DNA of 64,000 nucleotides, from positions 62,001 through 126,000 of the forward strand of contig JAODBC010000019.1 in assembly GCA_025463765.1 (NCBI GenBank), written 5' to 3'. How positions within the stretch are numbered: the stretch's first letter is position 1; every line of letters starts with the position of its first letter. The notes beneath the pieces are model-generated. The model saw nothing but the letters and a program-made list of their open reading frames with translations, had not been told where the DNA came from and did not search any database. A program made the position numbers and the translations under genes. Below, piece by piece: positions 1-8,307 of this stretch. Origin of the DNA: Subtercola sp. (GTDB lineage: Bacteria; Actinomycetota; Actinomycetes; Actinomycetales; Microbacteriaceae).

Positions 1-608
1 TGCGGGCGCTGACCCGCCGGCAGAGAGCTCACGCCCGCGATGGTGATCGCGAAGAGGAAGGCGGCGAGTATCAGACTCGCCAGCAGAAGCTGGTTGAGCG
101 GGCGGTAGGCGACCAGCGCGAGCAGCGCCGCGCCCGCCCCGACGATGACGGTCACCTCGGGGACCGGTGTCGCGAATCCGCCCGACGAGACCAGATCGAG
201 AATGACGGCGACAGAGAGCACAACCAGCAGGGCGACAAAGGCCGGAGTGGGCAGTTGGCTGCCGAGCGAGTTGGCGATCAGAACGGCGGCTGTCGTCGCG
301 AAGGCGACCATCACCCAGGCGATCAGAGTGAGCCACGGATTGCTGTAGGCCGACCAGTCGAAGGCGAACGTCGCGATACCGCGCAGACTCAGCACCACGG
401 CGGCCACAATGGCGCCGGTACCGATGTAACCGATGCCGATGCGCGAGTCAGAAGCCACGTCTTTGCGCAGCGCCTCGAGCGCCTCTGGCCCGAGAGTGCG
501 GGCCCGCACGAGCCGGGTCAGGAGCCCGGTAGTGCCCTCGTCGTCGTGACCGTCGTGACCGTCGTGACCGTCCCGACCGTCGTGGCCTGCCGAGAAGCCG
601 GCGCTCAT
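1..608 (-). CDS. Partial multi-pass membrane protein, translationally coupled to the sensor kinase
   Basis: A leftward open frame of 202 codons starts with ATG at 608 and is still open at the window edge, so the C-terminus is missing. Its ATG overlaps the TGA of the histidine kinase (ATGA), so the two are almost certainly co-translated. After a short hydrophilic N-terminus carrying a His-Gly-Asp repeat (three GHD/GRD-type units around residues 8-21) there are about five hydrophobic segments, beginning near residue 59. I do not recognise a family. The position would fit an accessory membrane component or a second signalling protein of the kinase operon; a response regulator gene, if linked, lies further left outside the window. 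Confidence 0.75.
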   Translation of the reverse strand, partial: MSAGFSAGHDGRDGHDGHDGHDDEGTTGLLTRLVRARTLGPEALEALRKDVASDSRIGIGYIGTGAIVAAVVLSLRGIATFAFDWSAYSNPWLTLIAWVMVAFATTAAVLIANSLGSQLPTPAFVALLVVLSVAVILDLVSSGGFATPVPEVTVIVGAGAALLALVAYRPLNQLLLASLILAAFLFAITIAGVSSLPAGQRP

Positions 609-1747
609 CGCGGCACCTCCAGCACCACAGTCGTGCCGGCGCCTGGGGCAGAGAAGATGCGAGCGTTACCGCCGACATCACGGATTCGCGCCACGACCGA
701 TTCGGTGATGCCGAGTCGCCCGCTGGCGACCTCTGCCGTGTCGAAGCCGACCCCCGAGTCGGTGACCATGGCTCGCACTCCACCGGCGTCTTGCGAGATG
801 GTGACGTCGGCCTGGTCGACACCGGAGTGCCGCCGAACGTTCTCGAGACACTCCGACAACGACAGCAGAAACGCGCTGCGCACCAGCGGTGGCAGAGTCA
901 CGTCGCCTGCCCCGTGCCAGTGCACGGTGAGCCCGCGCCGCTCGAACCGTTGCTGCAGTTCGCGAATGTTATCGGTGACCGCGGCGACCTCGTGGGCTCG
1001 CAGATTGTAGTCACCGGATGCCCGGGGTGCCGGAGTCTCGCCGAGCCGCAGTTGTCGCAGCAGCACGGCGTCTTCCGCGGCCTGAATGCGCAGGGCCTCA
1101 GGCTCGACCCCGCGCCCGGAGTGCGCGAGCAGTGTCAGCGTGGCGAGCACGGTGTCGTGCAAGAGGCGAGCGCTTTGCCGCCGCTGCGCTTCGAGTTCGC
1201 TGGCCCGCCGTTCGGCCTGATGCGCTGTGCCGAGCCGGGCGATGCGCTCGCGGGCCCGCCGCACAGAGTCGCTGATCCAGATGCCGACCAGCACATTGAC
1301 AGACCAGCCGACGATGAAGATCGTCAGCGCCTGAATGAGGTCGCTGCCGTTCATGAACGGTAGCGTCACGGCGAGGTTGGCCACGAACATGGCGACGAGG
1401 TAGACGCGCCCGACCCCCGTGCTCTGCAGCACAATGGCCATCGCGCCGAGCCCACCACCCGAGACGAGCAGAATCGCGCTGAGCACAGAAGGGTTCTCGC
1501 CGCTGAGCGACCCGAGAAGCAGGCTGATCGAGAGCCCGATGACGGTGGTGATCACGATCCACCAGACCGACGACGATCGCCCAAGCATGAAGTAGCTGAA
1601 CAGCATCACCACGTAGAGAACGATGCCGAGAATGAGGGTGAACAGCGGCACGCCGCCCGCGATCGCCAGGCAGGCGAACGACGACACAGTGAACACCGTG
1701 CCTTCGAGCCAGGCCGCCGTGCCCAGCAGCGGTTCCTGGTGCCTCAC
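605..1747 (-). CDS. Sensor histidine kinase, NarL/DesK type
   Basis: 380 aa with GTG start at 1747. Residues about 15-160 contain five or six membrane segments with very short loops, so no large extracellular sensor domain is present. The cytoplasmic half carries the dimerisation/phosphoacceptor helix with LLHDTVLATL (likely phospho-His197), then an HATPase_c domain: N-box ECLENVRRHSG, G1 box DSGVGFD, and G2-type GRLGITESV followed by GAGTTVVLEVP at the C-terminus. This is the architecture of membrane-embedded kinases that pair with LuxR/NarL response regulators. No regulator is visible here; the coupled gene downstream (608 leftward) is a membrane protein. The signal sensed cannot be read from the sequence. 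Confidence 0.9.
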   Translation of the reverse strand: MRHQEPLLGTAAWLEGTVFTVSSFACLAIAGGVPLFTLILGIVLYVVMLFSYFMLGRSSSVWWIVITTVIGLSISLLLGSLSGENPSVLSAILLVSGGGLGAMAIVLQSTGVGRVYLVAMFVANLAVTLPFMNGSDLIQALTIFIVGWSVNVLVGIWISDSVRRARERIARLGTAHQAERRASELEAQRRQSARLLHDTVLATLTLLAHSGRGVEPEALRIQAAEDAVLLRQLRLGETPAPRASGDYNLRAHEVAAVTDNIRELQQRFERRGLTVHWHGAGDVTLPPLVRSAFLLSLSECLENVRRHSGVDQADVTISQDAGGVRAMVTDSGVGFDTAEVASGRLGITESVVARIRDVGGNARIFSAPGAGTTVVLEVPR

Positions 1748-1842
1748 CGCAGCCCATCGATCATGACACTGATGCTACCGGCAGGGCACAGCGTCCTTCG
1801 GCACGCAGCCGCCGGGCACGCCGTTGCTCGCCGGGCACGTCG

Positions 1843-3048
1843 TCACTGGGCGAGCAGGCGCCGCAGCTGCTCACCGACCAGCTCGAACTCGATCAAGAAG
1901 CCGTCGTGGCCGAACTTCGAGCTGATCACCGTGGCCTCGTCGCCGTCGATGTTGCCGGGAACGTGTTTCGCGATCAGTTGCTGATCGGGCACGGGAAAGA
2001 GCCGGTCGCTGTCGATGCCGATGATCAGCGACCGTGCCGTGACCCGCCGCAGAGCCTCGATGATGCCGCCGCGACCGCGACCGACATCGTGCGAATTCAT
2101 CGCCTCGACCAGAGTGATGTAACTGTTCGCGTCGAAACGCCGGGTGAACTTGTTGCCGTGAAAGTCGAGGTACGACTCCACCGCGAAGCGGCCGCCGCGG
2201 CCGAGCGGGCTGATGCCGCTCTGCCAGCTGCGTTCGAACCGGTCATTCAGTTCGGTGGGGCTGCGGTAATTCAGCAGGGCCATGCGCCGGGCCAGAGCGA
2301 GGCCGGAATGCGGCCCCTCGCCGACTTTGGCGTTGTAGTAGGCCCCGTGATGAAACAGCGGATCGGCCCGAATGGCCTCGATCTGCACCGAGTTCAGCGC
2401 GATCTGGTCGGCGCTCGAGATCGGGGGAGCAGCGATGATCGCCAGTCGCTCTGCCAGCTCGGGGTATTCGATGCCCCACTCGAGCACCTGCATGCCGCCC
2501 ATCGACCCGCCCACGATGGCGTGCCAGCGGCTGATGCCGAGATGGGTCATCACCGCGTGCTGCGCGCGTACCTGATCGCGAATGCTCGTGTACGGAAAGC
2601 GTGCACCCCACTCTTCGCCCTCGGCATCGAGCGACGCCGGACCCGTCGAGCCCTGGCAGCTGCCCAGCATGTTCGGCGCCACCACGAAGTACCGGTCGGT
2701 GTCGAGCGCGAGACCCGGCCCCACGATTCCGCCCCACCAGCCGGCGGTCTGGTGCCCGGGTTCGGCCGGGCCCGTGAGGTGCGAGTCTCCTGTGAGCGCG
2801 TGTGCCACGAGCACCGCGTTGTCACCCGCCGCGTTGAGGGTGCCGAACGACTCGTAGGCGATGCGCACATCTTCGACCACCCCGCCGTTCTCGAACGTCA
2901 CGTCGCCGATGTGGGCGAACATCCGTCGCCCCACCGGGTCGCCGTCGCGCCACGCGCCGGTAGCCGGAGGCTTGCCGAGAATCGACCGGATCTGCGCGTC
3001 GGTGATGAAATCGCTCGGAACGGTGTCTTCGGGTGTCTGCCAGTCCAT
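1843..3048 (-). CDS. metX: Homoserine O-acetyltransferase (MetX)
   Basis: 401 aa alpha/beta-hydrolase-fold acyltransferase that acetylates L-homoserine with acetyl-CoA, the first committed step of methionine synthesis. Family landmarks: ALTGDSH near residue 84, NMLGSCQGSTGP near 126, the nucleophile elbow GGSMGG with Ser182, the acid region GIDSDRLFPV, and FGHDGFL with catalytic His381. Length is as expected for the family. Actinobacterial MetX usually makes O-acetyl- rather than O-succinylhomoserine, which fits the O-acetylhomoserine sulfhydrylase just upstream. ATG at 3048. It is separated from metY by 192 bp of structured, repetitive DNA, so it may be read from metY or from its own promoter. 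Confidence 0.95.
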   Translation of the reverse strand: MDWQTPEDTVPSDFITDAQIRSILGKPPATGAWRDGDPVGRRMFAHIGDVTFENGGVVEDVRIAYESFGTLNAAGDNAVLVAHALTGDSHLTGPAEPGHQTAGWWGGIVGPGLALDTDRYFVVAPNMLGSCQGSTGPASLDAEGEEWGARFPYTSIRDQVRAQHAVMTHLGISRWHAIVGGSMGGMQVLEWGIEYPELAERLAIIAAPPISSADQIALNSVQIEAIRADPLFHHGAYYNAKVGEGPHSGLALARRMALLNYRSPTELNDRFERSWQSGISPLGRGGRFAVESYLDFHGNKFTRRFDANSYITLVEAMNSHDVGRGRGGIIEALRRVTARSLIIGIDSDRLFPVPDQQLIAKHVPGNIDGDEATVISSKFGHDGFLIEFELVGEQLRRLLAQ

Positions 3049-3081
3049 GGTTCTCTCATTCTCCCGAACGATTTCGCACTG

Positions 3082-3123
3082 TTACGCCCTAAACGCCCTC
3101 AACGCCCTAAACGCCCTCAACGC
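3082..3123. repeat. 9-bp tandem repeat (AACGCCCTM)
   Basis: About four and a half copies of a 9-bp unit, alternating AACGCCCTA and AACGCCCTC, sit between the metX start and the hairpin at 3126-3195. A very similar 9-bp array (unit GCACTGAAC) occurs at 24156-24195. Confidence 0.85.
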
Positions 3124-3125
3124 AA

Positions 3126-3195
3126 GCGAGACCGGCACTCGCGGCCGAGGTCAGCACGTAGAAGTGCCAGTCTCGGCCGATTGGGCCGGTCTCGC
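3126..3195 (-). other. Long nested hairpin between metY and metX
   Basis: Outer arms GCGAGACCGGC (3126-3136) and GCCGGTCTCGC (3185-3195) are perfectly complementary over 11 bp. Inside them GGCCGAG (3143-3149) pairs with CTCGGCC (3172-3178), and GGCACT also pairs with AGTGCC. On the metY transcript this gives a roughly 70-nt structure between the metY stop and the metX start. It could terminate or attenuate metY transcription, or act as a 5' leader for metX. No known methionine riboswitch consensus is recognisable. Confidence 0.65.
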
Positions 3196-3202
3196 GAACC
3201 GT

Positions 3203-3240
3203 GGGGGAGGGGAGGGGAGGGGAGGGGAGGGGAGGGAGGG
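3203..3240 (+). repeat. GGGGA tandem tract, G-quadruplex-prone
   Basis: A run of six or more GGGG/GGGGA units directly abuts the metY stop codon. The G-rich strand is the template strand for metY, so the metY transcript is C-rich here. Four G-runs separated by single A residues satisfy the usual G-quadruplex pattern. Confidence 0.8.
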
Positions 3241-4566
3241 CTAGAGCGCGTTCGCCCGAGCGACCTCACGAGCAGCGGCGAGGCCGCCGGCCAGGTCGGC
3301 CTTGATGTCGTCGATGTTCTCCAGGCCCACCGAGAGGCGCACCAGGCCGGGCGTGACACCCGAGGTGAGCTGCTGTTCCGGAGTGAGCTGCGAGTGCGTC
3401 GTCGACGCGGGGTGGATGACCAGCGAACGTACATCGCCGATGTTCGCCAGGTGCGAGAACAGGTTGAGGTTGTTCACCAGCGCGCGACCGGCATCCACAC
3501 CGCCCTTGAGCTCGAACGACAGCACCGCACCGACGCCCTTGGGCGCATACTTGTTGGCCGCGCCGTACCACGGGCTCGACGGCAGACCGGCGTAGTAGAC
3601 CGCAGCGACGTCTTCGTGGCTGTCGAGCCACTCGGCGACCTCCTGCGCGTTCTGCACGTGGCGCTCGATGCGCAGGCTGAGGGTTTCAATGCCCTGGATG
3701 AGCTGCCAGGCGCTGGCGGGGGCGATCGACGAACCCAGGTCGCGCAGCAGCTGCACGCGCGCCTTGATGATGTAGGCGATGCCGTCGCCGAGCGCCTCGG
3801 TGTAGGTGACACCGTGGTACGACTCGTCGGGGGTGGTGAGACCCGGGAACTTCTCCGAGTTCTCGCTCCACTTGAACTTTCCGCCGTCGACGATGACGCC
3901 GCCGATGATGGTGCCGTGACCGCCCAGGAATTTGGTCGCCGAGTGCACCACGATGTCGGCGCCGTGCTCGAACGGGCGGATCAGGTACGGCGTGGCGATC
4001 GTGTTGTCCACGATCAGCGGAACGCCGTTCTCGTGCGCAACGCCCGAGACCAGCTCGATGTCGAGAATGTTGATCTTCGGGTTGCCGATGGTCTCGGCGA
4101 AGAACAGCTTCGTGTTCGGGCGAACGGCGCGCTGCCACTCGGCCGCGTCGTCTTGGTTCTCCACGAAGGTGGTCTCGATGCCGAGCTTCGCGAGCGTGTA
4201 CTTGAACAGGTTGTAGGTGCCGCCGTAGATCGACGAGCTCGACACGATGTGGTCGCCGGCTTGCGCGATGTTCAGAACAGAGAACGTCTCGGCCGCCTGG
4301 CCCGAGGCGACCAGCAGCGCTGCTGTTCCGCCCTCGAGAGCTGCGACGCGCTCTTCGACCACGTTTTGCGTGGGGTTCTGAATGCGCGTGTAGATGTTGC
4401 CGAACTCGGCGAGAGCAAAGAGGTTCTTCGCGTGGTCGGCGTCGTTGAAGACGTACGAGGTCGTCTGGTAGATCGGTGTGGCGCGGGCGTTGGTCACGGG
4501 GTCTGGAGCGGCACCCGAGTGAATCTGTTTGGTCTCGAACTGCCAGTCGGCGGAGTTGTCGGTCAT
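3241..4566 (-). CDS. metY: O-acetylhomoserine sulfhydrylase (MetY)
   Basis: 441 aa PLP enzyme of the Cys/Met-metabolism family, converting O-acetylhomoserine and sulfide (or methanethiol) to homocysteine (or methionine). Visible landmarks: YTRIQNPTQ near 59, [14 protein letters not shown] near 79, [13 protein letters not shown] near 158, DNTIATPYL near 187 and the PLP-lysine motif [10 protein letters not shown] with Lys212. Length of about 440 aa is typical for MetY and longer than MetB/MetZ. ATG 4566 is preceded by AAAGGA at 8-nt spacing. It lies upstream of metX in the same direction, and the two together perform the direct-sulfhydrylation route. Promoter elements must lie in the 146-bp divergent region shared with the SDR at 4713. 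Confidence 0.95.
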   Translation of the reverse strand: MTDNSADWQFETKQIHSGAAPDPVTNARATPIYQTTSYVFNDADHAKNLFALAEFGNIYTRIQNPTQNVVEERVAALEGGTAALLVASGQAAETFSVLNIAQAGDHIVSSSSIYGGTYNLFKYTLAKLGIETTFVENQDDAAEWQRAVRPNTKLFFAETIGNPKINILDIELVSGVAHENGVPLIVDNTIATPYLIRPFEHGADIVVHSATKFLGGHGTIIGGVIVDGGKFKWSENSEKFPGLTTPDESYHGVTYTEALGDGIAYIIKARVQLLRDLGSSIAPASAWQLIQGIETLSLRIERHVQNAQEVAEWLDSHEDVAAVYYAGLPSSPWYGAANKYAPKGVGAVLSFELKGGVDAGRALVNNLNLFSHLANIGDVRSLVIHPASTTHSQLTPEQQLTSGVTPGLVRLSVGLENIDDIKADLAGGLAAAREVARANAL

Positions 4567-4700
4567 GGTGTGTGTCCTTTGGTCTGACGAGAAATCGGTG
4601 GGCGAACTCTCGCAACAGTAAGCACGCGGCAGATGCGGGTCAATGCTTGCCGCAATACGGGGTAAGAATCGGCCCGTGGTTCGGCCCGCGCCGGTTCGGC

Positions 4701-4706
4701 TAGCGT
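4701..4706 (+). promoter_or_regulatory. -10 element, leaderless start of the SDR gene
   Basis: TAGCGT ends 6 bases before the ATG at 4713. With a start site 6-7 bases after the hexamer the transcript would begin at the ATG. No convincing -35 is seen. Confidence 0.5.
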
Positions 4707-4712
4707 TGAGGC

Positions 4713-5507
4713 ATGGCAGATAATCTCAGGCGCGCGGTTGTCACAGGCGCAAGTTCGGGTATCGGTGAGGCTACAGTGCGGGCGTTGCGTGCGCACGGCT
4801 GGCAGGTCGTGGGGGTAGCCCGGCGTGAAGACCGGCTGAAGGCGCTCGCCGACGAGACGGGCGCCACGTACTTCGTGGCCGACCTCACGCAACAGGCCGA
4901 TGTGGATGCTCTGGCCGCACATCTCGAATCCACCGGCGGTGTGAGCACCCTCATCAACAATGCGGGCGGCGCTGCCGGGCTCGACACCGTCGAGGCGGGT
5001 GACGCCGACGACTGGCGGTGGATGTTCGAGGTCAATGTCATCGCGGTGAAACAGGTCATCTCCGCTCTGCTGCCGTTACTTCGGGCATCCGTTGCGGGCG
5101 CGCCGACGGGAACCGCTGTCGCGGACATCCTCACCGTTTCGTCGATCGCCGGCCACATCGCGTATGAGAAGGGCGGCGGTTACAACGCGGCCAAGTTCGC
5201 CGTGGCGTCGATTCTCGACGTGCTGCGGCTCGAACTGAGCGGCGAGCCGATCCGGGTGCTCGAGATCGCTCCGGGCATGGTCAAGACAGAGGAGTTCTCG
5301 CTGAACCGACTGAAGGGTGACCAGGCCGCGGCCGACGCGGTCTATGCCGGCGTTCCCAACCCGCTCACCGCAGACGATGTCGCAGAGACGATTCGTTTCA
5401 TGGTGGAGCTGGCACCGCACATCAGCCTCGACCAGGTCGTCATCAAGCCGGTAGCGCAGTCGGCGGCGTACAAGGTATTTCGGGGCCCGCTGGCCGTCAA
5501 GGAGTAA
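4713..5507 (+). CDS. Short-chain dehydrogenase/reductase (YdfG/serine-dehydrogenase-like)
   Basis: 264 aa Rossmann-fold SDR. The cofactor motif TGASSGIG is at residues 11-18, NNAGG at about 82-86, and the catalytic set is Ser143/144, Tyr157 and Lys161 (YNAAK). The VARRED stretch after the second strand, with an Arg where NAD enzymes usually have Asp, suggests NADP(H). The layout resembles NADP-dependent 3-hydroxy-acid/serine dehydrogenases; the substrate is not determined by the sequence. Divergent from metY; starts at ATG 4713, 6 bases after a -10-like hexamer. Confidence 0.85.
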   Translation: MADNLRRAVVTGASSGIGEATVRALRAHGWQVVGVARREDRLKALADETGATYFVADLTQQADVDALAAHLESTGGVSTLINNAGGAAGLDTVEAGDADDWRWMFEVNVIAVKQVISALLPLLRASVAGAPTGTAVADILTVSSIAGHIAYEKGGGYNAAKFAVASILDVLRLELSGEPIRVLEIAPGMVKTEEFSLNRLKGDQAAADAVYAGVPNPLTADDVAETIRFMVELAPHISLDQVVIKPVAQSAAYKVFRGPLAVKE

Positions 5508-5542
5508 CGCGTGTCGCGCGCGATTACCGGTACCGTAGTCGG

Positions 5543-6061
5543 ATGGCCGAGAGCGCAGAAGTGACGGAAACAGTTCAGACACACGAGGCGAAACCCGAAC
5601 GCGAGGTGCTGGGCTGGCTGGAGTTCGGCGATGCGTCACGGGTGCTCGCCACAATGATTCTCGAGAGCGGATTTGTTCCCGACTTCGTGATCGCGATCGC
5701 CCGCGGCGGTCTGCTTCCCGCCGGTGCGCTCGCGTACGCGACCGGCACGAAGAGCTGCGGCAGCCTCAACGTAGAGTTCTACTCCGACATCGAGACGACA
5801 CTGCCCGAGCCGATCATCCTGCCCCCGATGCTCGACAACACGGCGTTGATCGGTAAGCGCATTCTGCTCGTCGACGACGTGGCCGACTCGGGCCGTACGT
5901 TGCGTCTGGTGGTCGACCTGCTCGAAAAGATCGGCGTCATCGTCAAGACGGCAACGTTGTATTCCAAGCCGCGCTCGGTGATCGAGCCCGACTTCTTCTG
6001 GCGCAAGACCGATCGCTGGATCGTCTTTCCCTGGTCGGCACTGCCGCCCGTCTCGGTCTGA
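5543..6061 (+). CDS. Type I phosphoribosyltransferase
   Basis: 172 aa. The PRPP-binding loop ILLVDDVADSGRTL is at residues 107-120, preceded by AIARGGLLPAGAL near 51, which matches the purine/xanthine-type PRTase fold. It probably transfers phosphoribose from PRPP to a purine base (hypoxanthine/xanthine-type salvage). The first 20 residues are a hydrophilic extension, so initiation slightly downstream is possible. ATG 5543 is 6 bases after a TACCGT hexamer, again compatible with a leaderless transcript. It stands alone between the SDR and the S51 peptidase. Confidence 0.85.
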   Translation: MAESAEVTETVQTHEAKPEREVLGWLEFGDASRVLATMILESGFVPDFVIAIARGGLLPAGALAYATGTKSCGSLNVEFYSDIETTLPEPIILPPMLDNTALIGKRILLVDDVADSGRTLRLVVDLLEKIGVIVKTATLYSKPRSVIEPDFFWRKTDRWIVFPWSALPPVSV

Positions 6062-6092
6062 GCAGACAGGGTTCAGGTTCGAGCAGGGCCGC

Positions 6093-6827
6093 ATGGGCAT
6101 CCATTTGGTGGGCGGCGGCTGGCCGCCAGAAGACGACGGCGCGGTCTACCGCGAATTCTTATCCGAGGCGGCAGAGCGCGCGCTGCAAGACGGCCGGCTC
6201 GACGGGCCGCGCGTGGCACTCATTCTGGTGCGCGACGGTGACGCGCCCGAGACGTACGCGGCGCTGCGGGCGGCGCTCGACGCGATCACCGTGTTCGAGC
6301 CCGTACCCGTGCTGTCACCCGAGGGCGTTGCGATCGACCCCGCAGCGCTCGCCGGCGTGCACGGCATTCTCGTCTGGGGCGGTCTGACGCCGGCCTACCG
6401 CGACAGTGTCGACCCGGCGTTCGACGAGATTCGTCGCCAGGTGACCGAGGGCGTGCCGTACCTCGGCTTCTCGGCCGGGGCCGCCATCGCCTCTGAGCGG
6501 GCGATTCTGGGCGGCTGGAAGATCGGCGAGGTGCCGGTTGCACCACAGGAGGCCTCAGAAGACCTCGAGGAGATCACCCTCGGTGAAGGAATCGGCCTGA
6601 TCGACCTCGCGGTCGACGTGCACGCCGCCCAGTGGGGCACGCTCGCCCGGCTGATCGCCGCGACGGAAGCCGGCCTGACCGATAGCGGAGTCGCGATCGA
6701 CGAACACACGGCGCTCATCGTGGGCGACGGCACATTGCGTGTCGTCGACCGCGGCAGTGTCTGGACGGTCACGCACGACAATGGCGGTGTGCGTATGGCC
6801 ACTATGGGCGAAATGAGCGAGAGCTGA
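6093..6827 (+). CDS. Peptidase S51 family protein (dipeptidase E/cyanophycinase-like)
   Basis: 244 aa. Features of the S51 serine hydrolase fold (class-I glutaminase-like): HLVGGG at the N-terminus, WGGLTPAY near 95, the nucleophile elbow YLGFSAGAAIAS with Ser127, and a later DVHAAQWGTLARLI segment corresponding to the conserved Asp-His region. Members cleave Asp-X dipeptides or beta-linked cyanophycin peptides; which applies here is unknown. Starts 32 bp after the phosphoribosyltransferase and may be cotranscribed with it. No signal peptide, so cytoplasmic. Confidence 0.85.
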   Translation: MGIHLVGGGWPPEDDGAVYREFLSEAAERALQDGRLDGPRVALILVRDGDAPETYAALRAALDAITVFEPVPVLSPEGVAIDPAALAGVHGILVWGGLTPAYRDSVDPAFDEIRRQVTEGVPYLGFSAGAAIASERAILGGWKIGEVPVAPQEASEDLEEITLGEGIGLIDLAVDVHAAQWGTLARLIAATEAGLTDSGVAIDEHTALIVGDGTLRVVDRGSVWTVTHDNGGVRMATMGEMSES

Positions 6828-6944
6828 GCGCCCTGGCGAGGTCGCGAACTCGGGTGGCGCTCGAGCTGTGAACGGCGAGCTGAGAGAAAAGGCGGGCGAG
6901 AGCTGACCCCGAAGACACTGCCCGAGCTGGCCGAGGCGGGCGAT

Positions 6945-7595
6945 ATGGATGCCGGCTGGGCCGAGGCGCTGGCCCCGGTGGCCGGCGACATCGCCCGCAT
7001 GGGCGACTTCTTGCGGGCCGAGGTTGCGGACGGGCGCGGCTACCTGCCCGCCGGCCCGAACGTGCTGCGCGCTTTTCGGTACCCGCTCGACGGCGTTCGG
7101 GTGCTCATTGTGGGGCAAGACCCGTACCCCACCCCCGGGCATCCGATCGGCCTCTCGTTCGCTGTGGAGCGACATGTGCGCCCGGTGCCGCGCAGCCTCG
7201 CCAACATCTATCGGGAGTTGAACACCGACCTCGGAGTGACGCCGCCGGCGCACGGCGATCTCACGTCGTGGTCGTCGAACGGTGTCATGTTGCTGAACAG
7301 GGTTCTCACGGTGCAGCCAGGCGTGGCCGGGTCGCATCGCGGCAAGGGCTGGGAGGCCGTGACCGAGCTCGCCATCAAGACCCTGGTCGCGCGCGGCACG
7401 CCGCTTGTCGCCATTCTGTGGGGTCGGGATGCCGCCAACCTGAAGCCGTGGCTCGGCGACGTGCCGGTCATCGAGTCGGCCCACCCCAGCCCGCTGTCAG
7501 CCAGTCGCGGGTTCTTCGGTTCGAAGCCCTTCAGCCGTGCCAACGCCGCCCTCGAGGCACAGGGTGCTGTCGCCGTTGACTGGTCGCTCGAATAG
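6945..7595 (+). CDS. ung: Uracil-DNA glycosylase, family 1
   Basis: Excises uracil from DNA to start base-excision repair. Counted from ATG 6945 (216 aa): catalytic motif A GQDPYP with Asp59, [11 protein letters not shown] in the middle, and motif B HPSPLS with His180. The family usually begins about a dozen residues earlier, and the frame continues upstream with [13 protein letters not shown], starting at a CTG codon at 6903 preceded by purine-rich sequence. No ATG/GTG/TTG is in frame there, so either CTG is used or the short form from 6945 is made. Confidence 0.95.
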   Translation: MDAGWAEALAPVAGDIARMGDFLRAEVADGRGYLPAGPNVLRAFRYPLDGVRVLIVGQDPYPTPGHPIGLSFAVERHVRPVPRSLANIYRELNTDLGVTPPAHGDLTSWSSNGVMLLNRVLTVQPGVAGSHRGKGWEAVTELAIKTLVARGTPLVAILWGRDAANLKPWLGDVPVIESAHPSPLSASRGFFGSKPFSRANAALEAQGAVAVDWSLE

Positions 7596-7630
7596 CCCGT
7601 CTTTTCAGCTCACTCTGCGCCTCCCACCGT

Positions 7631-7636
7631 TAGAAT
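7631..7636 (+). promoter_or_regulatory. -10 element, leaderless start of the GNAT gene
   Basis: TAGAAT (five of six matches to TATAAT) ends 7 bases before ATG 7644, so transcription is expected to begin at or within one or two bases of the start codon. Confidence 0.55.
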
Positions 7637-7643
7637 CGTGCAC

Positions 7644-8222
7644 ATGCTCGAAGAGGAATATCAGCCCAGGCGCACGCTGCCCACCGCCCTGCGGCCGCCC
7701 TCGCCGCCGGTCGAGACGTTCTCGTTCAGCATTCGTGATGCGACGCTCGCCGACATGCCAGCGGTGCGTGAGCTCTACAACCACTACGTGGCCAATACCG
7801 TTGTGACGCTCGACGAAGATGCCATGTCGCTCAAGGAGTGGCGTTCGAAGTTCGAGTGGGTATCGAAACTGGGTCTGCCGTTTCTGCTCGCGGTGTCGCC
7901 CACCGATCAGATGATCGGTTTCGCGTACGTGTCTCCGTGGAAGCAGAAGGCCGCCTACCGTCGCACCGTCGAGGATTCGATCTACCTCGGGCCGGCCGCA
8001 ACCGGCAAAGGGCTCGGAAAGGCGCTCATGAAGGAGCTGCTGGCGCGCAGCAAGGCCGCCGGAGTGAAAGAAGTGCTCGCCGTCATCGTCGATAAGGGCG
8101 CCGAAGGGTCGATCCGCTTGCACGAGAGCCTCGGCTTCAAAGAGGTCGGGCGGCTCGGCAAGGTCGGCTTCAAGTTCAACCGGTGGCTCGGCACTGTCTT
8201 GCTTCAAAAACACCTCAAGTAA
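7644..8222 (+). CDS. GNAT N-acetyltransferase, phosphinothricin/MnaT type
   Basis: 192 aa from ATG 7644 (a GTG at 7638 is also in frame). The acetyl-CoA binding motif lies in GPAATGKGLGKALM, and the C-terminal SIRLHESLGFKEVGRLGKVG is the usual beta6-beta7 end of this subfamily, which acetylates small amines such as phosphinothricin, methionine sulfoximine or methionine sulfone. The first roughly 30 residues are a Pro/Arg-rich extension outside the domain. The substrate is not predictable from sequence. Monocistronic, with the amidase starting 85 bp downstream behind its own promoter. Confidence 0.85.
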   Translation: MLEEEYQPRRTLPTALRPPSPPVETFSFSIRDATLADMPAVRELYNHYVANTVVTLDEDAMSLKEWRSKFEWVSKLGLPFLLAVSPTDQMIGFAYVSPWKQKAAYRRTVEDSIYLGPAATGKGLGKALMKELLARSKAAGVKEVLAVIVDKGAEGSIRLHESLGFKEVGRLGKVGFKFNRWLGTVLLQKHLK

Positions 8223-8295
8223 GCTCCTTCGCCCTTTAGCCCGTCGATCGAGCGGTGTTCTCGGGCAAGCCGACGAGAGCAGCGGATGCCCGGCG

Positions 8296-8301
8296 TAGGC
8301 T
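8296..8301 (+). promoter_or_regulatory. -10 element, leaderless start of the amidase gene
   Basis: TAGGCT ends 6 bases before ATG 8308. The same hexamer and spacing class is used at argS. Confidence 0.5.
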
Positions 8302-8307
8302 CGAGGC

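Noticed and set aside
3049-3240. SAM or other methionine riboswitch in front of metX
   Set aside because: The strong hairpin lacks any recognisable SAM riboswitch core; only a generic structure can be claimed.
1906-4587. An 893-codon rightward open frame opposite metX and metY
   Set aside because: It is antisense to two clearly recognised genes, crosses a non-coding repeat region and shows no domain; such frames arise from high third-position GC.
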